Assembly: GCA_040755975.1 (NCBI GenBank)
Contig: JBFLZY010000105.1
Location: 1-7,773, forward strand
From: JAIMBK01 sp040755975
Lineage (GTDB): Bacteria > Bacillota > Desulfotomaculia > Desulfotomaculales > Nap2-2B
Direction of reading: 5' to 3'
DNA: 7,773 nt
A model generated the notes under the pieces. It saw only the letters and a list, made by a program, of their open reading frames with translations. It made no database searches and was not told the origin of the DNA. The translations under genes and the position numbers were made by a program. Of the stretch, positions 1 through 5,477 are shown piece after piece (positions within the stretch are counted from its first letter, which is position 1; the number at the start of each line of letters is the position of its first letter).

Positions 1-1
1 A

Positions 2-529
2 AAAGTCGCCGAAGAAAAAGCCCAGGCCGAAGTGCGCAACTCCGTAGTGGAGAAGGCGGTAGAAAACGCCCAGGTAGAGATCCCGAAGGAGATGGTGGAC
101 AATCGCGTAGAAGAAATGGTTAAGGAAACGGAGCAGCGCTTGCGGGTCCAGGGGATTCCCCTGGATACCTACCTGCAGTACCTGGGCATCACCCTGGCGC
201 AAATGAAGGAGCAATTTCGCCCTGAGGCCCAAAGGAACCTGAAAACCACCCTTGTCCTGGAGGCCGTCGCCAGGCAAGAAAATCTCGAGCCGACTGAAGA
301 AGAAATCCAGGCCGAAATAGAAGCGGTTGGCAAGCAGGTAAACCAGGACGTCGATGTAGTGAGGAAGGCCTTGGAGGCCCAGGGGCAGCTTTCCGGCCTG
401 AAGAAAAGATTGCAGATGAATAAAGCGGTGCAATTTCTGGTGGACAAGGCAAAAATGATCGAGGATAATAGAAGTGAAGAAAGCGAAGAAAAAGCCGAAA
501 ATAAAACTCAAGAGGTTGTCCAGGATTAG
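2..529 (+). CDS. tig: Trigger factor, C-terminal part (5' end outside window)
   Basis: Trigger factor is the ribosome-bound chaperone that receives nascent polypeptides at the exit tunnel. The frame is open from base 2, and 175 residues are visible before the TAG at 527-529. The full protein is usually about 430 residues, so the ribosome-binding N-terminal domain and most or all of the peptidyl-prolyl isomerase domain lie upstream. What remains is the helical C-terminal chaperone domain. It is recognisable from VVENAQVEIPKEMVDNRVEEM, the segment around LDTYLQYLGITLAQMKEQ, the RPEAQRNLKTTLVLEAVA segment and the EEEIQAEIEAV helix. The end is a charged Glu/Lys tail, as is common in this family. 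The GTG at 32-34 is an internal valine codon, not a start. clpP begins 54 bp downstream, and tig next to clp genes is a common Firmicute arrangement. Identity is very likely. Confidence 0.95.
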   Translation, partial: KVAEEKAQAEVRNSVVEKAVENAQVEIPKEMVDNRVEEMVKETEQRLRVQGIPLDTYLQYLGITLAQMKEQFRPEAQRNLKTTLVLEAVARQENLEPTEEEIQAEIEAVGKQVNQDVDVVRKALEAQGQLSGLKKRLQMNKAVQFLVDKAKMIEDNRSEESEEKAENKTQEVVQD

Positions 530-583
530 CCCGTCCTGACGGTAATGCTATTAATTTTTATCAAATAGAGAAAGGATGATGTT

Positions 584-1171
584 ATGTCGACTTTAGTGCC
601 GTTTGTAATTGAAACAACCAACCGCGGTGAGCGGGCTTACGATATTTACTCCCGGCTTTTAAAAGACCGCATTATTTTTCTCGGCGGCCCTATTGACGAT
701 TACGTGGCCAACCTGGCCATCGCCCAGATGCTTTTTTTGGAAGCCGAGGACCCGGAAAAAGACATTCATCTGTACATCAATTCTCCGGGCGGGATAGTAA
801 CTGCGGGGATGGCCATTTACGATACGATGCAGTACGTGAAGCCGCCTGTTTCTACCATTTGTCTGGGCCAGGCAGCCAGTATGGCATCCTTTTTACTGGC
901 GGCCGGCGCCAAAGGAAAGCGCTACGCCCTTCCCTACGCCCGGATTATGCTGCACCAGCCGTTGGGAGGCGTGCAGGGGCAGGCGACGGACATCGATATT
1001 CACGCCCGCGAAATTTTACGTTTAAGAGACATTATCAACGAGCTTTTAGCCAGGCATACCGGCCAGCCTAAAGATAAGATCGCTCACGATACTGAGCGGG
1101 ACTTCTTTATGTCGGCCGCAGAAGCAAAAGAATACGGAATCATCGACGAGGTGTTTACCGTTCGCAAGTAA
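584..1171 (+). CDS. clpP: ATP-dependent Clp protease proteolytic subunit ClpP
   Basis: ClpP is a cytoplasmic serine peptidase. Two heptameric rings form a barrel that degrades proteins fed in by AAA+ unfoldases such as ClpX. The protein has 195 residues, the normal family length. The catalytic triad is complete: Ser99 in GQAASMAS, His124 in MLHQP, and Asp173 in the ERDFFMSAAEA segment. The oxyanion-loop signature INSPGG is at residues 65-70. The hydrophobic YINSPGG strand and the IDEVF C-terminal strand are also typical. The ATG is preceded by AAAGGA at 571-576 with a 7-nt gap, and the N-terminus MSTLVPFVIETT matches the mature start of family members without a long propeptide. The gene follows tig by 54 bp and precedes clpX by 24 bp, which suggests co-transcription. 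No paired CtsR heptad (GTCAAA-type direct repeat) is visible in the short upstream gap, so stress control by CtsR is not supported here. Confidence 0.97.
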   Translation: MSTLVPFVIETTNRGERAYDIYSRLLKDRIIFLGGPIDDYVANLAIAQMLFLEAEDPEKDIHLYINSPGGIVTAGMAIYDTMQYVKPPVSTICLGQAASMASFLLAAGAKGKRYALPYARIMLHQPLGGVQGQATDIDIHAREILRLRDIINELLARHTGQPKDKIAHDTERDFFMSAAEAKEYGIIDEVFTVRK

Positions 1172-1182
1172 GCTAAGAAAAA

Positions 1183-1188
1183 GAGGTG
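1183..1188 (+). promoter_or_regulatory. Ribosome binding site of clpX, decides the start
   Basis: GAGGTG lies in the 24-bp gap after clpP. It is 7 nt from the ATG at 1196 but only 1 nt from the earlier in-frame ATG at 1190. The spacing therefore favours 1196, which also gives an N-terminus like B. subtilis ClpX (MFKFNEEKGQLKCSFCGK). Confidence 0.75.
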
Positions 1189-1195
1189 GATGGTT

Positions 1196-2449
1196 ATGTT
1201 CAACGAAAAGGGTCAGTTAAAGTGCTCCTTTTGCGGCAAATCACAGGATCAGGTAAAAAAGCTGGTCGCCGGGCCGGGGGTTTATATTTGCGACGAATGT
1301 ATCGAGCTCTGCAATGAGATTATTGAAGAAGAATTAAATGAAGATCTGGGTCTGGAAATAGGAGATATTCCCAAGCCCAGGGAAATTAAAGAGATCCTGG
1401 ATCAGTACGTCATCGGGCAGGAGGAAGCGAAAAAGTCCCTTGCCGTGGCTGTTTACAACCATTACAAAAGAATCAACCTGGGCGGCAAGGTTGACGACGT
1501 GGAGTTGCAAAAAAGCAACATCGTGATGCTGGGGCCCACCGGTTGCGGAAAAACTCTCCTGGCGCAGACCCTGGCCAGGCTGCTCAACGTACCCTTTGCC
1601 ATCGCCGACGCCACCTCTCTCACGGAAGCCGGTTACGTTGGGGAAGATGTGGAGAATATCCTGTTAAAACTCATTCAGGCTGCCGACTACGATGTGGAAA
1701 AAGCGGAAAAAGGGATCGTCTACATCGACGAGATCGATAAAATCGCCCGGAAGTCGGAGAACCCCTCGATTACGCGAGACGTCTCCGGCGAGGGGGTACA
1801 GCAAGCTTTGCTCAAGATTCTGGAAGGGACGGTCGCCAGCGTCCCGCCGCAAGGCGGGCGCAAGCACCCGCACCAGGAGTTCATCCAGCTGGACACCACT
1901 AATATCCTTTTCCTTTGCGGAGGGGCTTTTGACGGGATAGAAAAAATCATTCAAAACCGGATCGGAAAAAAAGGGATTGGTTTCGGTGCCGAGCTCAAAC
2001 CAAAGCGCGAGCAAAAGATCGGGGAAATTTTAAGGCGCATCATGCCGGAGGATCTTTTGAAGTACGGCCTGATTCCGGAGTTCGTCGGCCGGCTGCCGAT
2101 CATCGTGACCCTGGATGCTTTGGATGAGGAAGCCCTGATCCGCATTTTGACCGAGCCGAGGAATGCCCTGGTGAAGCAGTATCAGAAGCTCTTTGAGCTG
2201 GACGGGGTGGACCTGGAATTTCAGCCGGAGGCGCTCAAGTGCATCGCTCAGGAAGCCCTGCGTCGGAATACGGGAGCCCGGGGCTTGCGGGCCATTCTGG
2301 AAGAGATCATGCTGGATGTAATGTATGAAATTCCTTCCCGGGAGGATATCGCCAAGTGCATCATAACCAAAGACACCATCTTGAAGAGGGAAAAGCCGCT
2401 GGTTGTGGCCGTGGAGCGCAAAAAGCGGAAGAAAGAGGAGACGGCGTAG
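1196..2449 (+). CDS. clpX: ATP-dependent Clp protease ATP-binding subunit ClpX
   Basis: ClpX is the hexameric AAA+ unfoldase that selects substrates and threads them into ClpP. The start at 1196 gives 417 residues, close to the 420 or so of relatives; the in-frame ATG at 1190 would add two. The N-terminal zinc-binding domain has Cys10, Cys13, Cys32 and Cys35. Walker A is GPTGCGKT (113-120), pore loop 1 is GYVG (146-149), and Walker B is IVYIDEID with Asp178-Glu179. Pore loop 2 lies in ITRDVSGEGVQ (192-202). The ClpP-docking loop IGF is at 261-263, the likely arginine finger is Arg299 in EFVGRLP, and sensor 2 is Arg362 in GARGLR. Every element needed for ClpXP activity is present. Walker A carries Cys117 where E. 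coli and B. subtilis ClpX have Ser, a conservative change. The C-terminus ends in a short Lys/Arg/Glu-rich tail, KKRKKEE. The gene sits directly after its partner clpP. Confidence 0.97.
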   Translation: MFNEKGQLKCSFCGKSQDQVKKLVAGPGVYICDECIELCNEIIEEELNEDLGLEIGDIPKPREIKEILDQYVIGQEEAKKSLAVAVYNHYKRINLGGKVDDVELQKSNIVMLGPTGCGKTLLAQTLARLLNVPFAIADATSLTEAGYVGEDVENILLKLIQAADYDVEKAEKGIVYIDEIDKIARKSENPSITRDVSGEGVQQALLKILEGTVASVPPQGGRKHPHQEFIQLDTTNILFLCGGAFDGIEKIIQNRIGKKGIGFGAELKPKREQKIGEILRRIMPEDLLKYGLIPEFVGRLPIIVTLDALDEEALIRILTEPRNALVKQYQKLFELDGVDLEFQPEALKCIAQEALRRNTGARGLRAILEEIMLDVMYEIPSREDIAKCIITKDTILKREKPLVVAVERKKRKKEETA

Positions 2450-2452
2450 AAG

Positions 2453-2481
2453 AAAGGCACAGAGGCACAGAGGCACAAAGG
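2453..2481 (+). repeat. 8-bp tandem repeat ARAGGCAC (three copies plus a partial)
   Basis: Immediately after the clpX stop codon, three tandem octamers are seen: AAAGGCAC (2453-2460), AGAGGCAC (2461-2468) and AGAGGCAC (2469-2476). A partial AAAGG follows. The core GGCACAAAG (2472-2480) recurs at 5228-5236, and in reverse complement at 3041-3049. Ten bases downstream, GGGAATTAAGA (2487-2497) is identical to 5197-5207 at the end of lonB. The repeat lies outside any gene and its role is unknown. It resembles the simple intergenic repeats that spread between genes in many bacterial genomes. Confidence 0.7.
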
Positions 2482-2583
2482 AAAAAGGGAATTAAGATTA
2501 ATCTAAATACCGGGAGCATAGAAACGTAAAGGGAAAGGAGAAATAGGGATTCAGCAAAGAGGGCCGGGGTGAAAAACGGGGCG

Positions 2584-2590
2584 GGGGGTG
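2584..2590 (+). promoter_or_regulatory. G-rich ribosome binding site of the aspartic protease gene
   Basis: GGGGGTG differs by one base from the GGAGGTG core used by lonA in this window and sits in a longer G-run (2579-2590). It overlaps the possible GTG start at 2588, which argues against that codon. It lies 3 nt from ATG 2594 and 6 nt from ATG 2597, so translation probably begins at one of the two tandem ATGs. Confidence 0.5.
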
Positions 2591-2593
2591 TAT

Positions 2594-2950
2594 ATGATGG
2601 GGCACGTATTTGTTGATGTCTATTTAGAAGGGACGAAAGATCAAGAGAAAGTAACCATGCTGGTCGATACCGGGGCCACCCTGTCGGCAATTCCCAGGGA
2701 TTTGGCGGATCGCCTCGGTGTGCCCAGGCTAGGACCGAGAAGGGTCCAGCTCGCTGACGGCAGGGAGCTTACCGTAGAGGCTGGGGTGGTGCATGTAAAA
2801 ATCGACGGCCGGGAAGCTCCGACGACCGTTTTAATTTTGGGCAATGAGTCCCTTTTGGGGGTAGAAACTTTGGAAACCCTCGGTTTAAAGGTAAATCCCC
2901 ACACCCGGCAGCTTGAGCCAGCCAGAACTTTTGTGCTGAGGCTGAAGTAA
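2594..2950 (+). CDS. Small retropepsin-like (clan AA) aspartic protease
   Basis: This is a predicted single-domain aspartic endopeptidase of the retroviral-protease fold. Family members of this size dimerise so that each monomer supplies one catalytic Asp. From ATG 2594 it has 118 residues. The active-site motif is LVDTGAT with Asp25, which matches the D-T/S-G-A/T/S signature. A flap-like segment follows (RVQLADGRELTVEAG), then VLILGNESLLGVETLETLGLKVNP, carrying the second hydrophobic-Gly (LLG) motif and the 'LGV..LE.LGL.V.P' ending typical of small prokaryotic clan AA proteases. No signal peptide or membrane segment is seen, so it is probably cytoplasmic. Starts at 2588 (GTG) or 2597 (ATG) are possible. 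It lies between clpX and lonB, is followed by an intrinsic terminator, and may be transcribed with clpPX. The substrate is unknown. The family assignment is firm; the function and any link to ClpXP are inference from position. Confidence 0.85.
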   Translation: MMGHVFVDVYLEGTKDQEKVTMLVDTGATLSAIPRDLADRLGVPRLGPRRVQLADGRELTVEAGVVHVKIDGREAPTTVLILGNESLLGVETLETLGLKVNPHTRQLEPARTFVLRLK

Positions 2951-3004
2951 ATAAAAATCTCCCAAAGGTTAGCATTAGCTTGAAAGCTGCCCTACTGCTT
3001 GCGT

Positions 3005-3036
3005 GATCGGGTTTAGTTGCCCGGTCTTTTTATTTT
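3005..3036 (+). terminator. Intrinsic terminator after the aspartic protease gene
   Basis: GATCGGG (3005-3011) pairs with CCCGGTC (3020-3026) to make a 7-bp GC-rich stem with one G-U pair. The loop is 8 nt (3012-3019), and the tract TTTTTATTTT (3027-3036) follows directly. This is a standard Rho-independent terminator. It ends the unit that includes the aspartic protease gene and possibly clpPX. Confidence 0.85.
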
Positions 3037-3080
3037 GCCCCTTTGTGCCTTAACCCCTTTTCTTTTTACTTTGCGCCTTG
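3036..3080 (-). repeat. Inverted copy of the GGCACAAAG repeat family
   Basis: Read on the minus strand, this stretch contains AAGGCACAAAGGGG and a degenerate second unit, AAGGCGCAAAG (complement of 3069-3079). It is the same family as the octamers after clpX, in opposite orientation. The aspartic protease gene with its terminator is thus bracketed by copies of one repeat family facing inward. The match is short (core of 9-11 bases), so common origin is likely but not proven. Confidence 0.5.
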
Positions 3081-3230
3081 TTCAAGGTTTAGACCGGCAC
3101 AATCAGGAAATAATAGATAATATAAGTTTTCTTTTTTTAATCGGTTTTCCGGCGATTGCTGTCAGTTTTCTATCATTGTGTTATTTGCGCGTTTCGCGCT
3201 GCCGGTTCGCTTGCCTCACCTGCGAATTCA

Positions 3231-3335
3231 GTCGTCGGACGTCGGACGTCGGACGTCGGACGTCAGAAAAAAGCGCGCTACCTAAACTTGTCTCAAAGGT
3301 GGTCTTCCGACGTCCGACATCTGACGACTGACGAC
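3231..3335. repeat. Long imperfect inverted repeat made of 7-bp units
   Basis: The left arm has four perfect tandem copies of GGACGTC (3237-3264). The right arm (3306-3333) has four degenerate heptamers in the opposite orientation: TCCGACG, TCCGACA, TCTGACG and ACTGACG. Positions 3231-3260 pair with 3306-3335 over 30 positions: 26 Watson-Crick pairs, 2 G-U pairs and 2 mismatches. The inner 13 (3248-3260 with 3306-3318) are unbroken. The loop is 45 nt. The structure could form in RNA or as a cruciform in DNA. No T-tract follows it, so it is not a standard terminator, and no transposase or target-site duplication is visible. Confidence 0.8.
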
Positions 3336-3409
3336 CGGTATTGCCGGCCCTCCGCATATGTCGCTTCCTGGCAAATCGAACGGCGGGCCGCCATTTTCGT
3401 TTCCCGTTG

Positions 3410-3427
3410 GTGCCACGAAAGTGGCAT
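3410..3427 (+). promoter_or_regulatory. Short hairpin with a GAAA tetraloop upstream of lonB
   Basis: TGCCAC (3411-3416) and GTGGCA (3421-3426) form a perfect 6-bp stem, plus an outer G-U pair, closed by a GNRA-type loop GAAA. It ends 21 nt before the lonB ribosome binding site. The nearest T-run is too far downstream for a normal terminator. It may be a stable element in the lonB leader; the function is unknown. Confidence 0.4.
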
Positions 3428-3448
3428 GATGGTCTAATCCCTGTTTTT

Positions 3449-3457
3449 AAGGAGGTA
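3449..3457 (+). promoter_or_regulatory. Ribosome binding site of lonB
   Basis: AAGGAGGTA is a near-perfect Shine-Dalgarno sequence. It is 5 nt from GTG 3463 and 8 nt from ATG 3466. The 5-nt gap equals that between the same motif and the lonA ATG, so GTG 3463 is slightly favoured, but the adjacent ATG cannot be excluded. Confidence 0.7.
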
Positions 3458-3462
3458 CCCGC

Positions 3463-5205
3463 GTGATGGAGTTTCCCGCCGGGCTGACGGGTTTTGTCAC
3501 CTTCGTCCAGGTTTTTTTCGGGGTGATCATCGGCCTTTATTTCTGGAACCTGCTGAAAACCCAGCAATGGAGCAAAACAGCGGTAGAGCGGGAGTCGCAT
3601 AAGGAATTAGAGAAGCTGCGGAAAATGCGCACAATTTCTTTGAGCGAACCGCTTTCCGAAAAAACGCGCCCAACCAAATTCGAGGAAATTATCGGCCAGC
3701 AAGAAGGTTTAAAAGCTCTGCGGGCGGCGCTCTGCGGCCCGAATCCCCAGCACGTGATCGTTTACGGCCCGCCGGGGGTGGGGAAAACGGCCGCCGCCCG
3801 CCTGGTGCTGGAGGAGGCCAAACGCAGCCCCCATTCTCCTTTTAAAGAGGACGCCAAATTTATCGAAGTGGATGCGACCATTGTCCGATTCGATGAAAGA
3901 GGGATAGCAGATCCTCTCATCGGCTCCGTTCACGACCCTATTTACCAGGGGGCGGGGCCCCTGGGCATGGCGGGGATCCCCCAGCCCAAGCCCGGAGCGG
4001 TGACCAAAGCACACGGCGGGATTCTTTTTATCGACGAAATCGGCGAACTGCACCCGATCCAGATGAACAAACTCCTGAAGGTAATGGAAGACCGGAAGGT
4101 GCTGCTGGAAAGCGCCTACTACAGCGCCGAGGACAGCAATATCCCCAGCCACATTCACGACATTTTTCAAAATGGACTGCCGGCGGACTTTCGCCTGGTC
4201 GGAGCGACCACCAGGACCACGGAAGATATTCCGCCGGCCATCCGTTCCCGCTGCCTGGAGATCTTTTTCCGGCAGTTGCTGCCCGAAGAAATTGCCGTGA
4301 TCGCCCGCAATGCGCTGGCGAAAATCGGTTTCACCATGGAAGACGAGGGCTTGCAGGTTATTAAAAAATACGCCACCAACGGGCGCGAAGCGGTGAACAT
4401 TATTCAAATTGCCGCCGGGGTGGCCCTGACGGAAGGAAGAAGAAGGATTAGTCGGGCCGACGTGGAGTGGGTGGTGAACAGCGGGCAGTATTCCCCCCGC
4501 CCGGACAAAAAGATCGCCGCCAGCCCGCAGGTAGGGGTGGTCAACGGGCTGGCCGTGTATGGTCCGGGGATGGGCAGCCTGCTGGAAATCGAGGCAACCG
4601 CCCTGCCGGCGGGGCGCGGTCAGGGGAAAGTAACCATCACCGGCGTGGTCGAAGAGGAAGAGTTGGGCGGCCGGGGGCGCACCTTCCGCCGCAAAAGCAT
4701 GGCCCGCGGGGCGGTGGAAAACGTGCTTACCGTTTTGCGGCGGATTACCGGCGTGGAGCCGCGGGACTACGATTTGCACATTAATTTTCCGGGGGGTGTT
4801 CCGGTCGACGGCCCTTCCGCCGGCGTGGCGGTTGCCGTGGCCGTTTATTCCGCCATTACCGGGATTGCGGTGGACAACAAAGTGGCCCTGACCGGGGAAA
4901 TGTCCATCCGGGGCCTCGTCCTCCCCGTGGGCGGAATCGTGGCCAAAGTGGAGGCGGCCCGCTGCGCCGGGGCAGGGAGGGTTTTGATCCCCAAAGAAAA
5001 TTTTCAGGAACTCTTCGCTAAATTTGCCGACATCGAGGTAATTTCCATCGAAAGGTTGGAAGAGGCGCTCACCTACGCGCTGGTGGAGGAACCCGAGTTA
5101 ATCTGCAAAGTAAAAAGTCCCGGGCACCGGGAAATGCTGGCGGCGACCGGGCTGATCCCCGCGCCAAACAATAACAGGAATTGGGAATTAGGAATTGGGA
5201 ATTAA
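3463..5205 (+). CDS. lonB: Membrane-anchored ATP-dependent protease LonB
   Basis: LonB is an AAA+ protease fused to a Lon-type Ser/Lys peptidase. In B. subtilis it is made in the forespore during sporulation. The protein has 580 residues from GTG 3463 (579 from ATG 3466). A single N-terminal hydrophobic segment at about residues 7-30 (ending FFGVIIGLYFWNLL) anchors it in the membrane and replaces the large N-domain of LonA. Walker A is GPPGVGKT (102-109) and Walker B is ILFIDEIG with Asp191-Glu192. The protease domain has the catalytic Ser452 in DGPSAG and Lys495, 43 residues later as in E. coli Lon. The resemblance to B. subtilis LonB continues through long stretches such as LSEPLSEK and HIHDIFQNGLPADFRL. 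The last residues (RNWELGIGN) are encoded by an intergenic-type repeat, so the native C-terminus is probably altered. lonA follows as in B. subtilis. No sporulation sigma-factor promoter could be identified. Confidence 0.95.
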   Translation: MMEFPAGLTGFVTFVQVFFGVIIGLYFWNLLKTQQWSKTAVERESHKELEKLRKMRTISLSEPLSEKTRPTKFEEIIGQQEGLKALRAALCGPNPQHVIVYGPPGVGKTAAARLVLEEAKRSPHSPFKEDAKFIEVDATIVRFDERGIADPLIGSVHDPIYQGAGPLGMAGIPQPKPGAVTKAHGGILFIDEIGELHPIQMNKLLKVMEDRKVLLESAYYSAEDSNIPSHIHDIFQNGLPADFRLVGATTRTTEDIPPAIRSRCLEIFFRQLLPEEIAVIARNALAKIGFTMEDEGLQVIKKYATNGREAVNIIQIAAGVALTEGRRRISRADVEWVVNSGQYSPRPDKKIAASPQVGVVNGLAVYGPGMGSLLEIEATALPAGRGQGKVTITGVVEEEELGGRGRTFRRKSMARGAVENVLTVLRRITGVEPRDYDLHINFPGGVPVDGPSAGVAVAVAVYSAITGIAVDNKVALTGEMSIRGLVLPVGGIVAKVEAARCAGAGRVLIPKENFQELFAKFADIEVISIERLEEALTYALVEEPELICKVKSPGHREMLAATGLIPAPNNNRNWELGIGN

Positions 5206-5207
5206 GA
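5177..5207 (+). repeat. 7-bp GGAATTR tandem repeat overlapping the lonB 3' end
   Basis: Four tandem heptamers alternate GGAATTG and GGAATTA (5177-5204), giving two perfect copies of a 14-bp unit. They encode the last residues of LonB and supply its TAA stop (5203-5205). The final GGGAATTAAGA (5197-5207) is identical to 2487-2497 after clpX. A spacer-type repeat has apparently extended or replaced the end of the gene. Confidence 0.75.
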
Positions 5208-5224
5208 ATAAAGTTTAACAGGAC

Positions 5225-5236
5225 AAAGGCACAAAG
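5225..5236 (+). repeat. Single AAAGGCACAAAG repeat copy after lonB
   Basis: AAAGGCACAAAG carries the GGCACAAAG core (5228-5236) found after clpX and, inverted, after the aspartic protease gene. It is a lone copy with no tandem array here. Confidence 0.45.
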
Positions 5237-5348
5237 ACAAACAGTGTTTCGCCGTCAATGGAGGGAACGTTGGATTGTTGCAGGCAATTCCAGCTCCTGC
5301 CGAGATCTTCCGGAGAAATCTCCCGAAAAATTAATCATCCTGCAGCTA

Positions 5349-5380
5349 AAACCTGGCCTTGCCCAGGTTTCTTCTTTTCT
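5349..5380 (+). terminator. Probable intrinsic terminator after lonB
   Basis: AAACCTGG (5349-5356) pairs perfectly with CCAGGTTT (5363-5370), giving an 8-bp stem with a 6-nt loop, CCTTGC. The following CTTCTTTTCT tract is T-rich but interrupted by C, so termination may be partial. It separates lonB from the lonA promoter candidate. Confidence 0.6.
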
Positions 5381-5414
5381 GGGACTTATTTCAGTAGCAG
5401 CCGGAGGCGGTTTA

Positions 5415-5423
5415 TGTTAAAAT
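5415..5423 (+). promoter_or_regulatory. Candidate extended -10 promoter of lonA
   Basis: TGTTAAAAT fits the extended -10 pattern TGnTATAAT with one change. The -35 position at 16-18 bp spacing has no good TTGACA match, as is allowed for extended -10 promoters. It lies after the lonB terminator and about 55 bp before the lonA start. No CIRCE or CtsR operator is visible nearby. Confidence 0.5.
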
Positions 5424-5477
5424 AAAGTAGGCACGTCAAGATGGAGTACAAGATACAATATAGAAGGAGGTGCAGCC

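Larger units (their letters stand above)
2450..2593 (+). other. Spacer clpX to aspartic protease, no terminator seen
   Basis: This 144-bp purine-rich spacer holds the octamer repeat and a perfect 10-bp palindrome, AGATTAATCT (2495-2504), which is too tight to be a good hairpin. It also contains the G-rich ribosome binding region of the next gene. I find neither an intrinsic terminator nor a convincing promoter, so read-through from clpX into the protease gene is possible. Confidence 0.5.
2951..3462. other. Gene-free, repeat-rich spacer before lonB
   Basis: About 510 bp without a credible gene. In order it holds an intrinsic terminator (3005-3036), an inverted copy of the GGCACAAAG repeat (3036-3080), and an AT-rich stretch (about 3103-3147) without a convincing promoter. 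Next come a long imperfect inverted repeat of 7-bp units (3231-3335), a hairpin with a GAAA loop (3410-3427) and the lonB ribosome binding site. Open frames crossing this region run through the terminator and the repeats, and their translations resemble no family I know. The lonB promoter should lie here but I could not place it. Confidence 0.6.

Noticed and set aside
536..564. Possible sigma-A promoter between tig and clpP (CTGACG, 17 bp, TATCAA)
   Set aside because: Each box matches only 4 of 6 bases, and the implied transcript start falls at the clpP ribosome binding site. Read-through from tig is a simpler explanation.
2978..2989. AGCT-TGAA-AGCT mini-hairpin after the aspartic protease
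   Set aside because: A 4-bp stem is too weak, and the real terminator lies just downstream at 3005-3036.
3088..3123. AT-rich stretch considered as the lonB promoter (TTTAGA, 17 bp, TAATAG)
   Set aside because: The -10 match is poor, and the site lies more than 300 bp upstream of lonB with the large inverted repeat in between. I also looked for sigma-F/G type boxes upstream of lonB and found none with acceptable spacing.
3017..3331. Plus-strand open frame of 104 codons starting in the terminator loop
   Set aside because: It runs through the terminator, the inverted GGCACAAAG repeat and both arms of the heptamer repeat. It has no good ribosome binding site and resembles no family I know.
3231..3335. 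Heptamer arrays considered as a CRISPR array
   Set aside because: The units are 7 bp, directly tandem and without spacers, so they are not CRISPR repeats. No cas gene is present.
3181..3600. Minus-strand open frame of 139 codons before and into lonB
   Set aside because: It overlaps the inverted repeat and antisense to the lonB start. Its composition is driven by the repeats and no domain is seen.
3709..4779. Long minus-strand open frame (356 codons) opposite lonB
   Set aside because: It lies wholly antisense to lonB, which is unmistakable. The reading is a by-product of GC-rich codon usage and contains no recognisable motif.
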